Position numbers and translations under genes: made by a program. The notes under the pieces were generated by a model. It made no database searches and was not told where the DNA came from. It saw only the letters and a program-made list of their open reading frames with translations. 62,728 nt of DNA. Source: Methanocorpusculum sp. (lineage in GTDB: Archaea; Halobacteriota; Methanomicrobia; Methanomicrobiales; Methanocorpusculaceae). Below, in pieces: positions 19,363-27,984 of the stretch; within the stretch, counting starts at the first letter, position 1, and each line of letters starts with the position of its first letter. The stretch spans positions 1 to 62,728 of the forward strand of contig JAFOFB010000004.1 in assembly GCA_017387505.1 (NCBI GenBank), in the 5' to 3' direction.

Positions 19363-20562
19363 TTAGAATCCGAAGATTAAGGAGAGGATAAAGTATGCGA
19401 CAAAAGATACTGCGCCTGCACACGGGATTGTGATAATCCAGGCTGTAACCATCTGACGGACATTTCTCCAGTTGACTGCTCCAACACCGCGGGTAACCCC
19501 TGTTCCCATAACAGTTCCTGCTGCACAGTGGGTAGTAGATACAGGAACGCCGAACATTGTCATGAATGATAGAACTGCACCGCCTGAAACTGCGGCAGAG
19601 AATCCCTGATACGGCATAATGCGGGTGATACCTGAACCAAGCTTCTTGATAACTTTCCATCCGCCGGAAAGGATACCAAGGGTGATTGCAAGAGCAGAGG
19701 TTAAGATAACCCATAGCGGAAGTTCTGCATCCGCCCCGCACACACCTGCGGAGACGAGGATTGCGAAGATGATACCCATTGCATTCTGTGCATCGTTTCC
19801 GCCAAGACTCATTGCCTGGAATCCTGATCCGAGAATCTGTGCTCTCTGGAACCATTTGTTAAGTTTTGTCGGGTGTTTTGATAAGCGTTCTAAGATGCGG
19901 GTTAAGATGCTTGTGAAGAGGAATGAGACAATAAGACCAAGAATTGGTGAGACACAGATGAAGAGAATGATTGCAAGAAGTCCTGAGAACTTGAAGCCTA
20001 CGGTAATCATTGCGATTGGAACCGAGACTACTGCACCAACAATTCCACCTAAGATGAAGAAGGTGCGAACTTTATCTTTTGCAAGGAGTGCTAAGAGTGA
20101 GCAGATTATAGCTCCGGCAGCAAAACCGATTACAAGAATTTTCACCATTCCAAAAAACATCTCGGAAGTCGGCCAGTAGATATATGCAAAACCTCCGGCG
20201 GCAAGTCCTGCACCAAGTAAACCTCCGACAAGAGAGTGGGAAGAGGAGACAGGAATTCCATAGTTGGAGCAGATGTTTACCCAGAGGACCGCACCGCAGA
20301 GACCAATGAATAAAAGAACAGGTGTGAAGATTTCGGGGTTTACAATTCCTTTTCCAATCGTTTTTGCAACAGCTGTTGAGAACACAAACGGTCCTGCAAA
20401 ACAACAGATAGATGCGATGATAATCGCCTTGCGCGGGGATAGCGCATGTGTTGCAACGACTGTTGCAATAGTATTTGCCGCATCGTTTCTTCCGTTTGAG
20501 AAGTTGAATGCGAGAGCGATTAGAACTCCGGCAATAACTAATATTGTTGAGATTACGTCCAT
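19363..20562 (-). CDS. pitA: inorganic phosphate transporter, Pit family
   Basis: This 399-residue integral membrane protein belongs to the PiT family, which imports phosphate or metal-phosphate with a cation gradient. Both signature repeats are present: FSNGRNDAANTIATVV near residue 22, and the second GGNDAQNAMGIIFAIL near residue 258, in the inverted-repeat arrangement of the family. About ten hydrophobic segments are visible. The upstream gene encodes its usual PhoU-like partner, 2 bases away on the same strand. An alternative substrate such as sulfate cannot be excluded from sequence alone. Confidence 0.92.
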   Translation of the reverse strand: MDVISTILVIAGVLIALAFNFSNGRNDAANTIATVVATHALSPRKAIIIASICCFAGPFVFSTAVAKTIGKGIVNPEIFTPVLLFIGLCGAVLWVNICSNYGIPVSSSHSLVGGLLGAGLAAGGFAYIYWPTSEMFFGMVKILVIGFAAGAIICSLLALLAKDKVRTFFILGGIVGAVVSVPIAMITVGFKFSGLLAIILFICVSPILGLIVSFLFTSILTRILERLSKHPTKLNKWFQRAQILGSGFQAMSLGGNDAQNAMGIIFAILVSAGVCGADAELPLWVILTSALAITLGILSGGWKVIKKLGSGITRIMPYQGFSAAVSGGAVLSFMTMFGVPVSTTHCAAGTVMGTGVTRGVGAVNWRNVRQMVTAWIITIPCAGAVSFVAYFILSLIFGF

Positions 20563-20564
20563 AA

Positions 20565-21197
20565 TTATGAGTGACGGATAAGGATTGCAGTTAAGACGCT
20601 TGCAACTTCTTCACATTTGTCTGCGGCAGTTTCAAAGTGTTCGTAGATGTCTTTGAACTTGATAATCTCAATCGGGTCGGTGGATTTGAAGAGATTCTTT
20701 AATGCAGAGGTTAAGAGTTCGTCTGCTACATTTTCGAGGCGGTTAATCTCAATGCATGCGCCTTTGAGGACTTCAGGTTCTTTTATGGATGAGCGAAGGC
20801 ATTTGACACCGGTTCTGATTTCGTGTGCTGCCTGGTGGAGGCACTTTGCGAAGTCAAGCATGAAGTGGTCAGGGTTTTTGATGTCGTAGGTTAAAAGAAG
20901 GCGTGCTCCTTCGTCGATGAAGTCAACAACATCATCAAGGGAGGTTACAAGGCGGGAAATCTCTTCCGGCTCAAGCGGGGTGATGAATGTTCTGTTCAGC
21001 TCGTCGAATGCCTTGTGTGCAGTGGCATCTCCTTTGTGCTCAACATCTTTTAATGCGCGGTATTTTGCTTCGACGTTGTTGTAGTTTTCAAAGAGATCGA
21101 CAAGCTTTGCGGATGCATCGCATGCAATTTCGGCCTGCTCTTCAAACAGGTCGAAAAAGATTGTGTCCTGCGGTGTGAAAAGGTCTTTTAAACTCAT
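20565..21197 (-). CDS. PhoU-like Pit accessory protein (DUF47)
   Basis: This 210-residue all-helical protein is the DUF47/PhoU-like partner normally encoded with Pit transporters and thought to regulate them. Typical features are the N-terminal FTPQDTIFFDLFEEQAE, the acidic helix EISRLVTSLDDVVDFIDEGA near residue 80 and the repeat-like KFKDIYEHFETAADKCE near the C-terminus, carrying metal-binding Glu and Asp residues. The start at 21197 is preferred over one 6 codons upstream because it matches the family and has an AAGGTT site before it. It is the first gene of the phoU-pit unit, under a promoter with a palindromic site. Confidence 0.87.
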   Translation of the reverse strand: MSLKDLFTPQDTIFFDLFEEQAEIACDASAKLVDLFENYNNVEAKYRALKDVEHKGDATAHKAFDELNRTFITPLEPEEISRLVTSLDDVVDFIDEGARLLLTYDIKNPDHFMLDFAKCLHQAAHEIRTGVKCLRSSIKEPEVLKGACIEINRLENVADELLTSALKNLFKSTDPIEIIKFKDIYEHFETAADKCEEVASVLTAILIRHS

Positions 21198-21226
21198 TAT
21201 TGAACCTTGTATCATATCTTTGTCTG

Positions 21227-21236
21227 ATAGTACTAT
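21227..21236. promoter_or_regulatory. palindrome in the phoU-pit promoter, possible operator
   Basis: ATAGTACTAT is a perfect palindrome 30 bases upstream of the phoU start. On the minus strand a TATA-like TTTATAG at 21248-21254 would start transcription near 21226, at the edge of the palindrome. The same ten bases lie over the predicted start of pyrG. A repressor binding here would block polymerase loading; this is inference. Confidence 0.4.
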
Positions 21237-21351
21237 GAAGATTTCTTCTATAAACTATAGAGAATATGTAGATTATATTGTGTGTGTCCTCTGGTTTGAA
21301 TGACTGGGTTTATCTTTTCAGACGACATAAGTTACTGTAGAGATTGTTCTT

Positions 21352-22563
21352 ATGTTCTTAATTGGAGAAGCACTCGTTGGTGATGGAGCAGAACTTGCTC
21401 ACATCGACCTTATGATCGGCGACAAGAACGGACCGGTCGGAAGCGCATTTGCAAACGGATTAACCCAGCTTTCTGCAGGACACACCCCGCTTCTTGGTGT
21501 TATCCGCCCGAACCTTCTGCCAAAGCCGGCAGTCCTTATTGTTCCGAAAGTAACCTTAAAGCACGGCGAGCAGGTTACCCAGATTTTCGGCCCGGCACAG
21601 GCAGCAGTTTCCAAAGCAATCGCAGACGCTCTTGAAGACGGTGTCTTTGACGGTATCGACATCGAGGAAAACGTTATTGTTGCAAGCGTTTTCATTGACC
21701 CGTCCGCAAAAGACTTCAACAAGCTCTACCGCTTCAACTACGGAGCTACCCGCCTTGCACTTTCCCGTGCACTCGACAAGTTCCCGGATGCAGCAACCGT
21801 CTTAAAGGAGAAGGACAGAGCAGCACACGGTGTTATGGGATTCAAGGTACACAGACTCTGGAACCCGCCGTACCTGCAGGTCGCTATGGATTTAGTCGAC
21901 ATGAGACAGGTCGAGCGTGTTTTAACCAGCGTTCCGCAGAACGACCATGTTATCTTCGAGGCAGGAACTCCGCTCATCAAGCAGTTCGGTCTCTCTGTTA
22001 TCGGTGAGATCAGAAAGATTCGCCCGAACTGTTTCATTGTTGCAGATTTAAAGACCTTAGACACTGGAAACCTCGAGGCACGTATGGTTTCCAATGCAGG
22101 TGGAGATGCAGCAGTTGTTTCCGGTCTTGCACCAATTGAGACTATTGCAGCATTCATTAAGGAAGCAAAGAAGTGCGGTATCTATGCAATCATTGATATG
22201 CTCAATGTTGAAGAGCCGGCAAAGCTCATCGAGAAGCTTGGCGAGATGGGCGGCAAGGCACTTCTTCCGCAGTATGTTGAGATGCACCGCGCAATCGATA
22301 AGGAAGCATCCGGTGAGTACAGCTGGGGAGACATCCTTAAGATTAAGGAAGTCGGTCAGAAGTACGGCGCAAAGATTCTCGTCGCAACTGCAGGCGGTAT
22401 CAGACAGCCGGTTGTTAAGAAGGCAATCGCTGCAGGCGCAGACATTGTTGTTGTCGGCCGTGCAATCACTGCAAGCAAAGACATCAAGAACGCTGCAGAG
22501 AGTTTCCTCGCAGAGCTGGACTCCGAAGAGATTGACCAGTTCCGCGTTATGACTGATTTCTGA
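21352..22563 (+). CDS. fae-hps: bifunctional formaldehyde-activating enzyme / hexulose-6-phosphate synthase
   Basis: This 403-residue fusion joins Fae (about residues 1-160) to 3-hexulose-6-phosphate synthase (about 170-403). The Fae half binds formaldehyde to tetrahydromethanopterin and shows the family stretches GEALVGDGAELAHIDLMIG and HTPLLGVIRPNL, with a His in each. The Hps half is a decarboxylase-like barrel with FIVADLKTLD near residue 230 and VATAGGIRQP near 345. In methanogens the fusion makes pentose phosphates by running the RuMP route backwards and recaptures the formaldehyde released. It has its own upstream region, divergent from phoU-pit, and ends in a hairpin terminator. Confidence 0.96.
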   Translation: MFLIGEALVGDGAELAHIDLMIGDKNGPVGSAFANGLTQLSAGHTPLLGVIRPNLLPKPAVLIVPKVTLKHGEQVTQIFGPAQAAVSKAIADALEDGVFDGIDIEENVIVASVFIDPSAKDFNKLYRFNYGATRLALSRALDKFPDAATVLKEKDRAAHGVMGFKVHRLWNPPYLQVAMDLVDMRQVERVLTSVPQNDHVIFEAGTPLIKQFGLSVIGEIRKIRPNCFIVADLKTLDTGNLEARMVSNAGGDAAVVSGLAPIETIAAFIKEAKKCGIYAIIDMLNVEEPAKLIEKLGEMGGKALLPQYVEMHRAIDKEASGEYSWGDILKIKEVGQKYGAKILVATAGGIRQPVVKKAIAAGADIVVVGRAITASKDIKNAAESFLAELDSEEIDQFRVMTDF

Positions 22564-22567
22564 GACG

Positions 22568-22602
22568 AGAGATTTTCATCTCTTGTTTTTCTTTCTTTTT
22601 TT
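22568..22602 (+). terminator. hairpin plus T-rich terminator after fae-hps
   Basis: AGAGAT (22568-22573) pairs with ATCTCT (22578-22583) around a TTTC loop. Two T-rich runs follow up to 22602. It separates fae-hps from the next gene, whose ATG is at 22670. Confidence 0.65.
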
Positions 22603-22669
22603 GTTCCTCTTAGTGAGTGGTGTCATTTCAACATCACTTATATATTCTATTAATGTCATAACAGTAACT

Positions 22670-22984
22670 ATGATTACCCCTTCGGATTTGAGAAAGGAGA
22701 TTGAGGAACGTCTGAAATCCTACCTCTCCCGTGACAAATCAGGAATCAGAAAGGCGCTCTTAGGACTTATCGTAAAAATGAAAACGGTAACCGTTCCAGA
22801 GATTCACGCAACACTTTCTGCGGCTTTTGAGGTGAGCATCCACTCCGTTGCATCAATGGTTGGAACCATCGCCTCAAAGTTCGGCATTCTCTCCATGAAG
22901 AAAGCAAAGGACGGGGACTTAGCCGTATATGAATTAAAGCCCCAGTATGCCGAACTCGTTGAGCGGGTAATATCCTCCGCATAA
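22670..22984 (+). CDS. DUF2551-like small winged-helix protein
   Basis: This 104-residue protein looks like the methanogen family DUF2551. It has a basic N-terminal helix (LRKEIEERLKSYLSRDKSG), then a winged-helix-like segment in which VTVPEIHATLSAAFEVSIHS reads as a recognition-helix region, and a C-terminal strand YELKPQYAELVE. A DNA-binding or regulatory role is likely from the fold, but no target is known. The ATG at 22670 is used; the hydrophobic extension back to 22583 lies over the fae-hps terminator and is not credible. It is followed 14 bases later by the small Cys protein and the archease-rtcB genes. Confidence 0.65.
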   Translation: MITPSDLRKEIEERLKSYLSRDKSGIRKALLGLIVKMKTVTVPEIHATLSAAFEVSIHSVASMVGTIASKFGILSMKKAKDGDLAVYELKPQYAELVERVISSA

Positions 22985-22998
22985 TTTTTTTTGATACT

Positions 22999-23283
22999 AT
23001 GGATTTTGAAGGTATGGACTGTTCTGCAAATTATATGATTCCGGTCTCCCCGGATGTTATCGCATACATGGACGAAAGAGGCGGGGATTTTAGAATCAGC
23101 ACCTCCTGCAGCGGTCCTGTAATGATGTCTGTTTCTGTAAAACCGCCAAAATCGAGCGATATTGCAATAAAGGCCGGAGATCATACAATCTACATCTCAC
23201 GCTATCAGCTCGACTGGATTTCAGAAATAACCATGGAAATGGTGCCCCGCTTCTTCTTCTCTCACGACGAGTATGCCCTTTGA
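22999..23283 (+). CDS. small conserved-looking protein with a CSGP motif
   Basis: I cannot name this 94-residue protein. It has two Cys-containing spots, GMDCSA near residue 7 and STSCSGPVMMSV near 36-46, followed by an amphipathic strand pattern DIAIKAGDHTIYISRYQLD. The CSGP placement and following strands faintly recall A-type Fe-S carrier (HesB-like) proteins, which have a CGGP-like turn, but the C-terminal CxC of that family is absent. Its 3' end overlaps archease by 11 bases, so it is translated with archease and RtcB. That linkage suggests a role around RNA ligation or metal supply, which is speculation. Confidence 0.6.
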   Translation: MDFEGMDCSANYMIPVSPDVIAYMDERGGDFRISTSCSGPVMMSVSVKPPKSSDIAIKAGDHTIYISRYQLDWISEITMEMVPRFFFSHDEYAL

Positions 23284-23686
23284 AGAACTCGAACACACAG
23301 CTGACGTGAAGATGCGAATCTCCGCACCCGATTTTTTATCTCTTCTCGCTGAAAGCGGAGATGCAATGTCTTCAGTGCTTTTCGGAGACTTCGAAAAAGA
23401 GCCTGAGAATATGACTGTTGAAATCGAAGCAGAAGGAGCAGACACATCAGAACTCACAGTAAACTTCCTCTCCGAACTGCTGTTTTTAACCGAAGTTGAG
23501 TATCTAGTTCCAATGTCTTACTCGCTGAAACAGGACGGAAACAAAGTCTTTGGAACAGTATCAGGAATCGAGTTCGACAGAACAAAACACTCTGGCGGCA
23601 TCTGCGTAAAAGGCATCTCATACTCAGGCCTCTCTCTTGAAAAAACATCTGCCGGTCTTGAACTTACAATCATATTTGATATCTGA
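23273..23686 (+). CDS. archease, RtcB cofactor protein
   Basis: Archease is a small protein that helps RtcB become guanylylated and turn over. The 137-residue product shows the family hallmarks: N-terminal FEELEHTADVKMRI with the conserved His and Asp, central TSELTVNFLSELLFLTEVE near residue 61, and the C-terminal KGISYSGLSLEKT. The acidic metal-binding residues of the family are present. It overlaps the preceding small gene and ends 5 bases before rtcB, the classic archease-rtcB pairing. Confidence 0.93.
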   Translation: MPFEELEHTADVKMRISAPDFLSLLAESGDAMSSVLFGDFEKEPENMTVEIEAEGADTSELTVNFLSELLFLTEVEYLVPMSYSLKQDGNKVFGTVSGIEFDRTKHSGGICVKGISYSGLSLEKTSAGLELTIIFDI

Positions 23687-23691
23687 TAACA

Positions 23692-25125
23692 ATGCACGAA
23701 AAAATCAAACGAATCAATAATACCGAATGGGAAATCCTGAAAGGATTTGTAGAAAACATGCGTGTATCCGGACGGTTTTTCCTATCCGACCTGCTTGCAG
23801 AAGGAATTGAAGACGGAGCATTAACCCAGCTTGCAAATGTCGCATGCCTTCCGGGAATCATTCGCCACTCATACGGAATGCCAGACATCCACTGGGGATA
23901 CGGATTTCCAATCGGAGGCGTTGCAGCATTTGATGAAACTGAAGGCATTATCTCTCCGGGCGGTGTCGGCTTTGACATCAACTGCGGTGTCCGAATGATA
24001 ACAACTCCCCTGACAGAAGCCGACTTAACCGACAAACAGGGCTTAATCGAAGAACTCTTCGAAGCAGTACCAACAGGAGTTGGGGCAAAAAGTCCAATCC
24101 GTCTCTCGCAGAATGACTTAACACTCATGCTCGAAGAAGGCGCACGTCACGCAGTAGAACTCGGCTACGGATGCGAAGCAGACGTTGGAAGATGTGAGGA
24201 AAACGGAGCCATGGAGGGGGCTGATGTCTCTGCCGTAAGCAAAAAAGCCCGCCAGAGAGGAGTTCCTCAGATGGGAACACTAGGCTCTGGAAACCACTTC
24301 TTAGAGCTACAGACCGCAGAAGAAATCATGGACGAAGAAACTGCAAAAACCTTCGGTGTCAAAGAAGGGCAGCTCTGCGTCATGATTCACTGCGGATCCC
24401 GCGGACTTGGACACCAGGTATGTACCGACCACTTAAAAGTCCTCGAAGAAGCCGTAAAGAAGTACGGAATCGAACTGCCGGACAGACAGCTTGCCTGTGC
24501 TCCGCTCGACTCTCCTGAAGGTCTTTCATACTTTGGAGGAATGGCTGCATCAGCCAACTATGCATGGGCAAACCGTCAGGTAATTACCCACATCGTCCGC
24601 GAAATCTTTGTCAAACGCTTCGAAATCGACTACGAAGAGATGCCGTTAATCTATGATGTAGCGCACAACGTTGCAAAATGGGAAGAGCATGACGTGGATG
24701 GAGTACGCAGGAAGGTCTGCGTCCACAGAAAAGGAGCAACCAGAGCATTCGGTCCTGGAAGATCAGAAATTCCGCACGAGTTCCGTTTAGCAGGCCAGCC
24801 GGTTATTATCCCTGGAAGTATGGGAACATCATCATACTTACTTGCAGGAACTGATGGTGCTATGTCTCAGACATTCGGCAGTACCTGTCATGGGGCAGGA
24901 CGTGTAAAGAGCAGATCATCTGCAAAGAAATCCTTAACAGGCGACGCCGTTGCCGCAGAGCTTTTGAAGGACGGAATCTACGTCCGCGCTCCAAATCCGG
25001 CGGCAATCGCAGAGGAAGCTCCGGATGTGTACAAACCGAGCAGTGAAGTTGTAAAGACTGTATCTGATGCGAAAATCTCAAAGATTGCCGTACGCCTCCG
25101 CCCGCTTGGAGTTATCAAAGGATAA
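23692..25125 (+). CDS. rtcB: RNA-splicing ligase RtcB
   Basis: RtcB joins 2',3'-cyclic phosphate and 5'-OH RNA ends, completing tRNA splicing in archaea. The 477-residue protein has no intein. Conserved metal- and GTP-site segments are clear: GGVGFDINCGVRM near residues 90-102, GTLGSGNHFLE near 195, MIHCGSRGLGHQ near 232, a VAHNVAKWEEH segment near 324 and the guanylylation-region HGAGRVKSRSSAKK near 403. It is encoded 5 bases after archease, its activator. The 5' end of the unit includes the DUF2551-like and CSGP genes. Confidence 0.97.
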   Translation: MHEKIKRINNTEWEILKGFVENMRVSGRFFLSDLLAEGIEDGALTQLANVACLPGIIRHSYGMPDIHWGYGFPIGGVAAFDETEGIISPGGVGFDINCGVRMITTPLTEADLTDKQGLIEELFEAVPTGVGAKSPIRLSQNDLTLMLEEGARHAVELGYGCEADVGRCEENGAMEGADVSAVSKKARQRGVPQMGTLGSGNHFLELQTAEEIMDEETAKTFGVKEGQLCVMIHCGSRGLGHQVCTDHLKVLEEAVKKYGIELPDRQLACAPLDSPEGLSYFGGMAASANYAWANRQVITHIVREIFVKRFEIDYEEMPLIYDVAHNVAKWEEHDVDGVRRKVCVHRKGATRAFGPGRSEIPHEFRLAGQPVIIPGSMGTSSYLLAGTDGAMSQTFGSTCHGAGRVKSRSSAKKSLTGDAVAAELLKDGIYVRAPNPAAIAEEAPDVYKPSSEVVKTVSDAKISKIAVRLRPLGVIKG

Positions 25126-25168
25126 CGTCTGATAAGAGAGAAGAACAAAGATAATACAGAGTTTAGTC

Positions 25169-25741
25169 ATGAGTAAGATTGCAGTATTCTGGGACAGTTC
25201 GATGATGTTCCACCGTATGGTAGAAGACGCCGCAGGACCGGTTGAGGCGGTAACTCCGCTTATCTTATCCGCTCCATTCTTCCGCGGAAAATTCAGCGGC
25301 ATTATTGTTCCAACCGGCTTTGGAAACACAAGCTACTCGAAAATGCTCCCTGCCCTTCGTGCATGTGCAGGAAGAATTGAGGACTACCTCGAAGACGGCG
25401 GAAAGATGCTCGTTTTCGGTGCGGCTGATGCAAATCCTGCACGCTACGACTGGCTTCCGGTAAAGACTGAGTATCACTATGAGTTCATGGAGCACGAACT
25501 CGAAGTCACAGATTCCACAGCATCATTACTCCTTGACGGCTATGACACCTCCAACTTCGCATGTGACGGATGGTTCGAAGAGTTCGAAGGAACACCTGTT
25601 GCTGTTTCGAAGAAAACAGGAAAGCCTGTCTTAGTCGAGTGCAAAGTTGGCGACGGCACATTATATCTTGCAAGCACTCATGAATACCCAAGCGCTTCAT
25701 TCTTAAAAGAGTTCGCAAAAGGAGACGAAGTCTCCTTCTAA
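25169..25741 (+). CDS. conserved-looking protein with an amidotransferase-like fold, unknown function
   Basis: I do not recognise this 190-residue protein with confidence. The pattern of short strands and glycine turns (KIAVFWDSS at the start, SGIIVPTGFGN near residue 50, RIEDYLEDGGKMLVFGAAD near 75-93) resembles the flavodoxin-like or class I glutaminase-like fold used by BPL_N/ThuA-type proteins, but no nucleophile elbow Cys is visible. It has no signal peptide or membrane segment. It follows rtcB by 43 bases and its stop overlaps the convergent membrane-protein gene. Confidence 0.55.
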   Translation: MSKIAVFWDSSMMFHRMVEDAAGPVEAVTPLILSAPFFRGKFSGIIVPTGFGNTSYSKMLPALRACAGRIEDYLEDGGKMLVFGAADANPARYDWLPVKTEYHYEFMEHELEVTDSTASLLLDGYDTSNFACDGWFEEFEGTPVAVSKKTGKPVLVECKVGDGTLYLASTHEYPSASFLKEFAKGDEVSF

Positions 25742-26637
25742 ATATCCTCAGTCTGAAGATATTTTACACTTTTTCCGTGCAGGGCAAACTCCTTTTTCAC
25801 ATCATCTGCATTAGCTTCTCTTATTTCAAGCGGAATGTGCTGAATCGTCTGTGCTGCTTCAAGCCTGTATCTCTTGACAACCCGCGGGTATATCTTGGAA
25901 CTGTTCTCAGCAACTCTTACAACAGCTGTAATGTCCTCCTTAAGCACTGACACAAACCACTGCCCTACAAGATTTCTGTAATACACCTTAAGTGTCAGAA
26001 CCGGGAATGCAGTCTGATTTCCGCGTTCGGCATCAGGTACAATATCGCCATTTTCAAGAAGTCTGTATCCAAATGCAGGGTACACAAGTTCAAGACCTTC
26101 ATTATTTTCATCCGTTCCTTTCTCATAGAGTGATACAGCTCCACTCTTCTCCTCGCCTGCTGTAAGATATGCAGAAGCCGGAGGCACAAGCCCGAAGTTT
26201 TTCAGCAGATTCATCGAACCTTCCAGGTCCGGATATGACACCGAGATAAACGGTTGGACTGAGAAGGCAGTCTCTGTTCCAACGTTTGCAATTTTGTACT
26301 CGAGCCTAAGTGTTCTTGTGTACTCGGTCTCTGACTCCTCAAAGTCCGAAAAGTTCCGGGAGATAATTGCAGGGATTACATATGGCTGTTTATCGAGCAG
26401 GAACTGCTTTCTCGAGTACGTAACCTGGCGGTGGGTGTATCCTGCATAAATTATCGTCACCAGAACAAGAAGTGCTGTGGCGCCGAATGTTAAAAGATTT
26501 GCATAATCAGTATTCAAAGCCTTTGCCCACTCTGAAATCGGCGTCTTTGACAAAAAGAAATTATCGACAAAAAGACCTGCAGTAAATCCTGCAAGAATGG
26601 ATGCGGCGGTAAGAACAGCGCGGCGAAGAGTATTCAT
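25738..26637 (-). CDS. membrane protein of unknown function
   Basis: This 299-residue protein has two N-terminal hydrophobic segments (about residues 8-30 and 48-68, the second containing LLTFGATALLVLVTIIYAGY) and a large soluble domain rich in beta-strand pattern. The soluble part would face the cytoplasm or the outside depending on topology, which I cannot settle. It resembles the many two-TM anchored proteins of unknown function in which a short tail after the second helix reads YTHRQVTYSRKQF. It converges with the gene at 25169 and is followed upstream by two tRNAs. Confidence 0.55.
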   Translation of the reverse strand: MNTLRRAVLTAASILAGFTAGLFVDNFFLSKTPISEWAKALNTDYANLLTFGATALLVLVTIIYAGYTHRQVTYSRKQFLLDKQPYVIPAIISRNFSDFEESETEYTRTLRLEYKIANVGTETAFSVQPFISVSYPDLEGSMNLLKNFGLVPPASAYLTAGEEKSGAVSLYEKGTDENNEGLELVYPAFGYRLLENGDIVPDAERGNQTAFPVLTLKVYYRNLVGQWFVSVLKEDITAVVRVAENSSKIYPRVVKRYRLEAAQTIQHIPLEIREANADDVKKEFALHGKSVKYLQTEDI

Positions 26638-26704
26638 TCGGAAAAATTAGGTGCCGGAAAATAAAGTGCTGAAGATTGCGGCAGTTTTTAAGAAAAGTGG
26701 TAAG

Positions 26705-26776
26705 TGGATCCGAGGAGATTCGAACTCCTGACCTTCGCCGTGTGAAGGCGACGTCATACCACTAGACCACGAATCC
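26705..26776 (-). tRNA. tRNA-Val (CAC)
   Basis: On the minus strand the acceptor stem pairs GGATTCG with CGGATCC (one T-G wobble), with discriminator A. The anticodon stem TCGCC/GGCGA encloses TTCACAC, giving anticodon CAC for valine. The T loop carries GTTCGAATC. CCA is not encoded. It lies 17 bases after tRNA-Gly and probably shares its transcript. Confidence 0.95.
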
Positions 26777-26793
26777 AAGAAACAAAAGAAAAG

Positions 26794-26864
26794 TGCACCG
26801 ACCGGGATTCGAACCCGGGCTATTGGCTTGGAAGGCCAAAGTCATGCCTCTAGACCATCAGTGC
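26794..26864 (-). tRNA. tRNA-Gly (TCC)
   Basis: On the minus strand the acceptor stem pairs GCACTGA with TCGGTGC (one wobble), with discriminator A. The anticodon stem TTGGC/GCCAA encloses CTTCCAA, giving anticodon TCC for glycine. The T loop carries GTTCGAATC and no CCA is encoded. A TATA-like GTATTTATGC on the minus strand at 26915-26924 may serve this gene and tRNA-Val. Confidence 0.95.
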
Positions 26865-26959
26865 CTGTGCTGCTTCGCACGTGTGTGCTTTGCGTTACAT
26901 AGGTTGACTTGTGAGCATAAATACTTTCCGAAATAATTTCGGGAAAAAGATGTTTGAGA

Positions 26960-27871
26960 TCAGTATCCTCTAATCTCTTCCCTGACCTTCTCGAGGTTCT
27001 CAATACGCTTCTCTAAGGACGGATGAGTGGAAAAGAGCTCCAGAATGGACTCTCCTGAGATTGCCGGGATGATAAAGAACGAGTTTGTTCCAGAGACTTC
27101 TCTCTTCTCACGTCTTGGTGCTGCATCCACAGCTCCGCTGATTTTATTAAGCGCGCGGATAAGTGCATCCGGGTCTCTTGTAATGTATGCAGAGCCTCTG
27201 TCTGCAGAGAACTCACGGTAGCGGGAGATTGCCTGCGTTACAAGAATTCCAATGATGTAGACAACAAAGCTCACAGCCATTAATGCGACGTAAGCAATCA
27301 TACCGCCTCCGTTTTCATTGTCGTTTCCTCCAAAGAGCGCAATGAAGAATGAATTGTTCAGAATAATCTCAGCAATCATGACTGCGAAGCTTCCAATTGT
27401 CATTGTGAGCATATCGCGGTTCTTGATGTGAGAGAGTTCGTGTGCTAAGACTGCTTCAAGCTCCTCATCAGTTAAGAGATAGCGAATCTTTGGAGTTACT
27501 GCAACAAGTGCACTTCTCGGGCTTCTTCCGGTTGCGAATGCGTTTGGAATGTTTGCCATTGCGCGGTGTTCGATGATTCCAACACGCGGCATTGGAAGGC
27601 CTGCTTCATCAGCTAAGCGGCGAACCATGTTGTAGAGCTTCGGCTCTTCATCCCCTGATACAACCCGCACCTTCATGGTCATCTGAACCATTTTGTCCGA
27701 GAAGAAGAACTGGACAAAGGCGGAGATGAAGACAAATCCGATAATCATATAGAACCATGTGCCAGAGAGGAATCTCGAGGCGACGGCAATAATTGCCACG
27801 TAGAGGGCGAGCATGATCATCCAGGCAACAACCTGACGTCCAACTAACCCCCAATCACGTTTCCAAATCAT
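26960..27871 (-). CDS. htpX: HtpX-like membrane zinc protease (M48)
   Basis: HtpX is a membrane-bound metalloprotease for quality control of membrane proteins. The 303-residue product has two N-terminal transmembrane segments (about 12-32 and 38-58), the catalytic zinc motif HELSHIKNRD near residues 145-154 (HExxH with His, Glu, His all present), two more hydrophobic segments near 160-215 and the third ligand region REFSADRGSAY near 220-230. Size and layout match archaeal HtpX. It is divergent from argH and stands alone, downstream of which lie two tRNAs on the same strand. Confidence 0.93.
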   Translation of the reverse strand: MIWKRDWGLVGRQVVAWMIMLALYVAIIAVASRFLSGTWFYMIIGFVFISAFVQFFFSDKMVQMTMKVRVVSGDEEPKLYNMVRRLADEAGLPMPRVGIIEHRAMANIPNAFATGRSPRSALVAVTPKIRYLLTDEELEAVLAHELSHIKNRDMLTMTIGSFAVMIAEIILNNSFFIALFGGNDNENGGGMIAYVALMAVSFVVYIIGILVTQAISRYREFSADRGSAYITRDPDALIRALNKISGAVDAAPRREKREVSGTNSFFIIPAISGESILELFSTHPSLEKRIENLEKVREEIRGY

Positions 27872-27940
27872 ATTGTTCTTATATGTTAGCGGGTGAGAAT
27901 ATTAGGTTTCCTTGAGATGTATGTGTGCCATACCTGCCCC

Positions 27941-27948
27941 TTTATACT
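27941..27948 (+). promoter_or_regulatory. TATA box of the argH-gatD-gatE unit
   Basis: TTTATACT lies 37 bases before the argH start, preceded by a purine-poor CCCC. Transcription would begin near 27970, giving a short leader that contains the AGGTTAGAG ribosome-binding region. Confidence 0.55.
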
Positions 27949-27984
27949 TCTTCACACCAAATAAGTACAACAGGTTAGAGATAT

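Noticed and set aside
22583-22669. Hydrophobic N-terminal extension of the DUF2551-like protein
   Set aside because: It overlaps the T-rich terminator of fae-hps; apparent hydrophobicity comes from Phe and Leu codons made by T runs.
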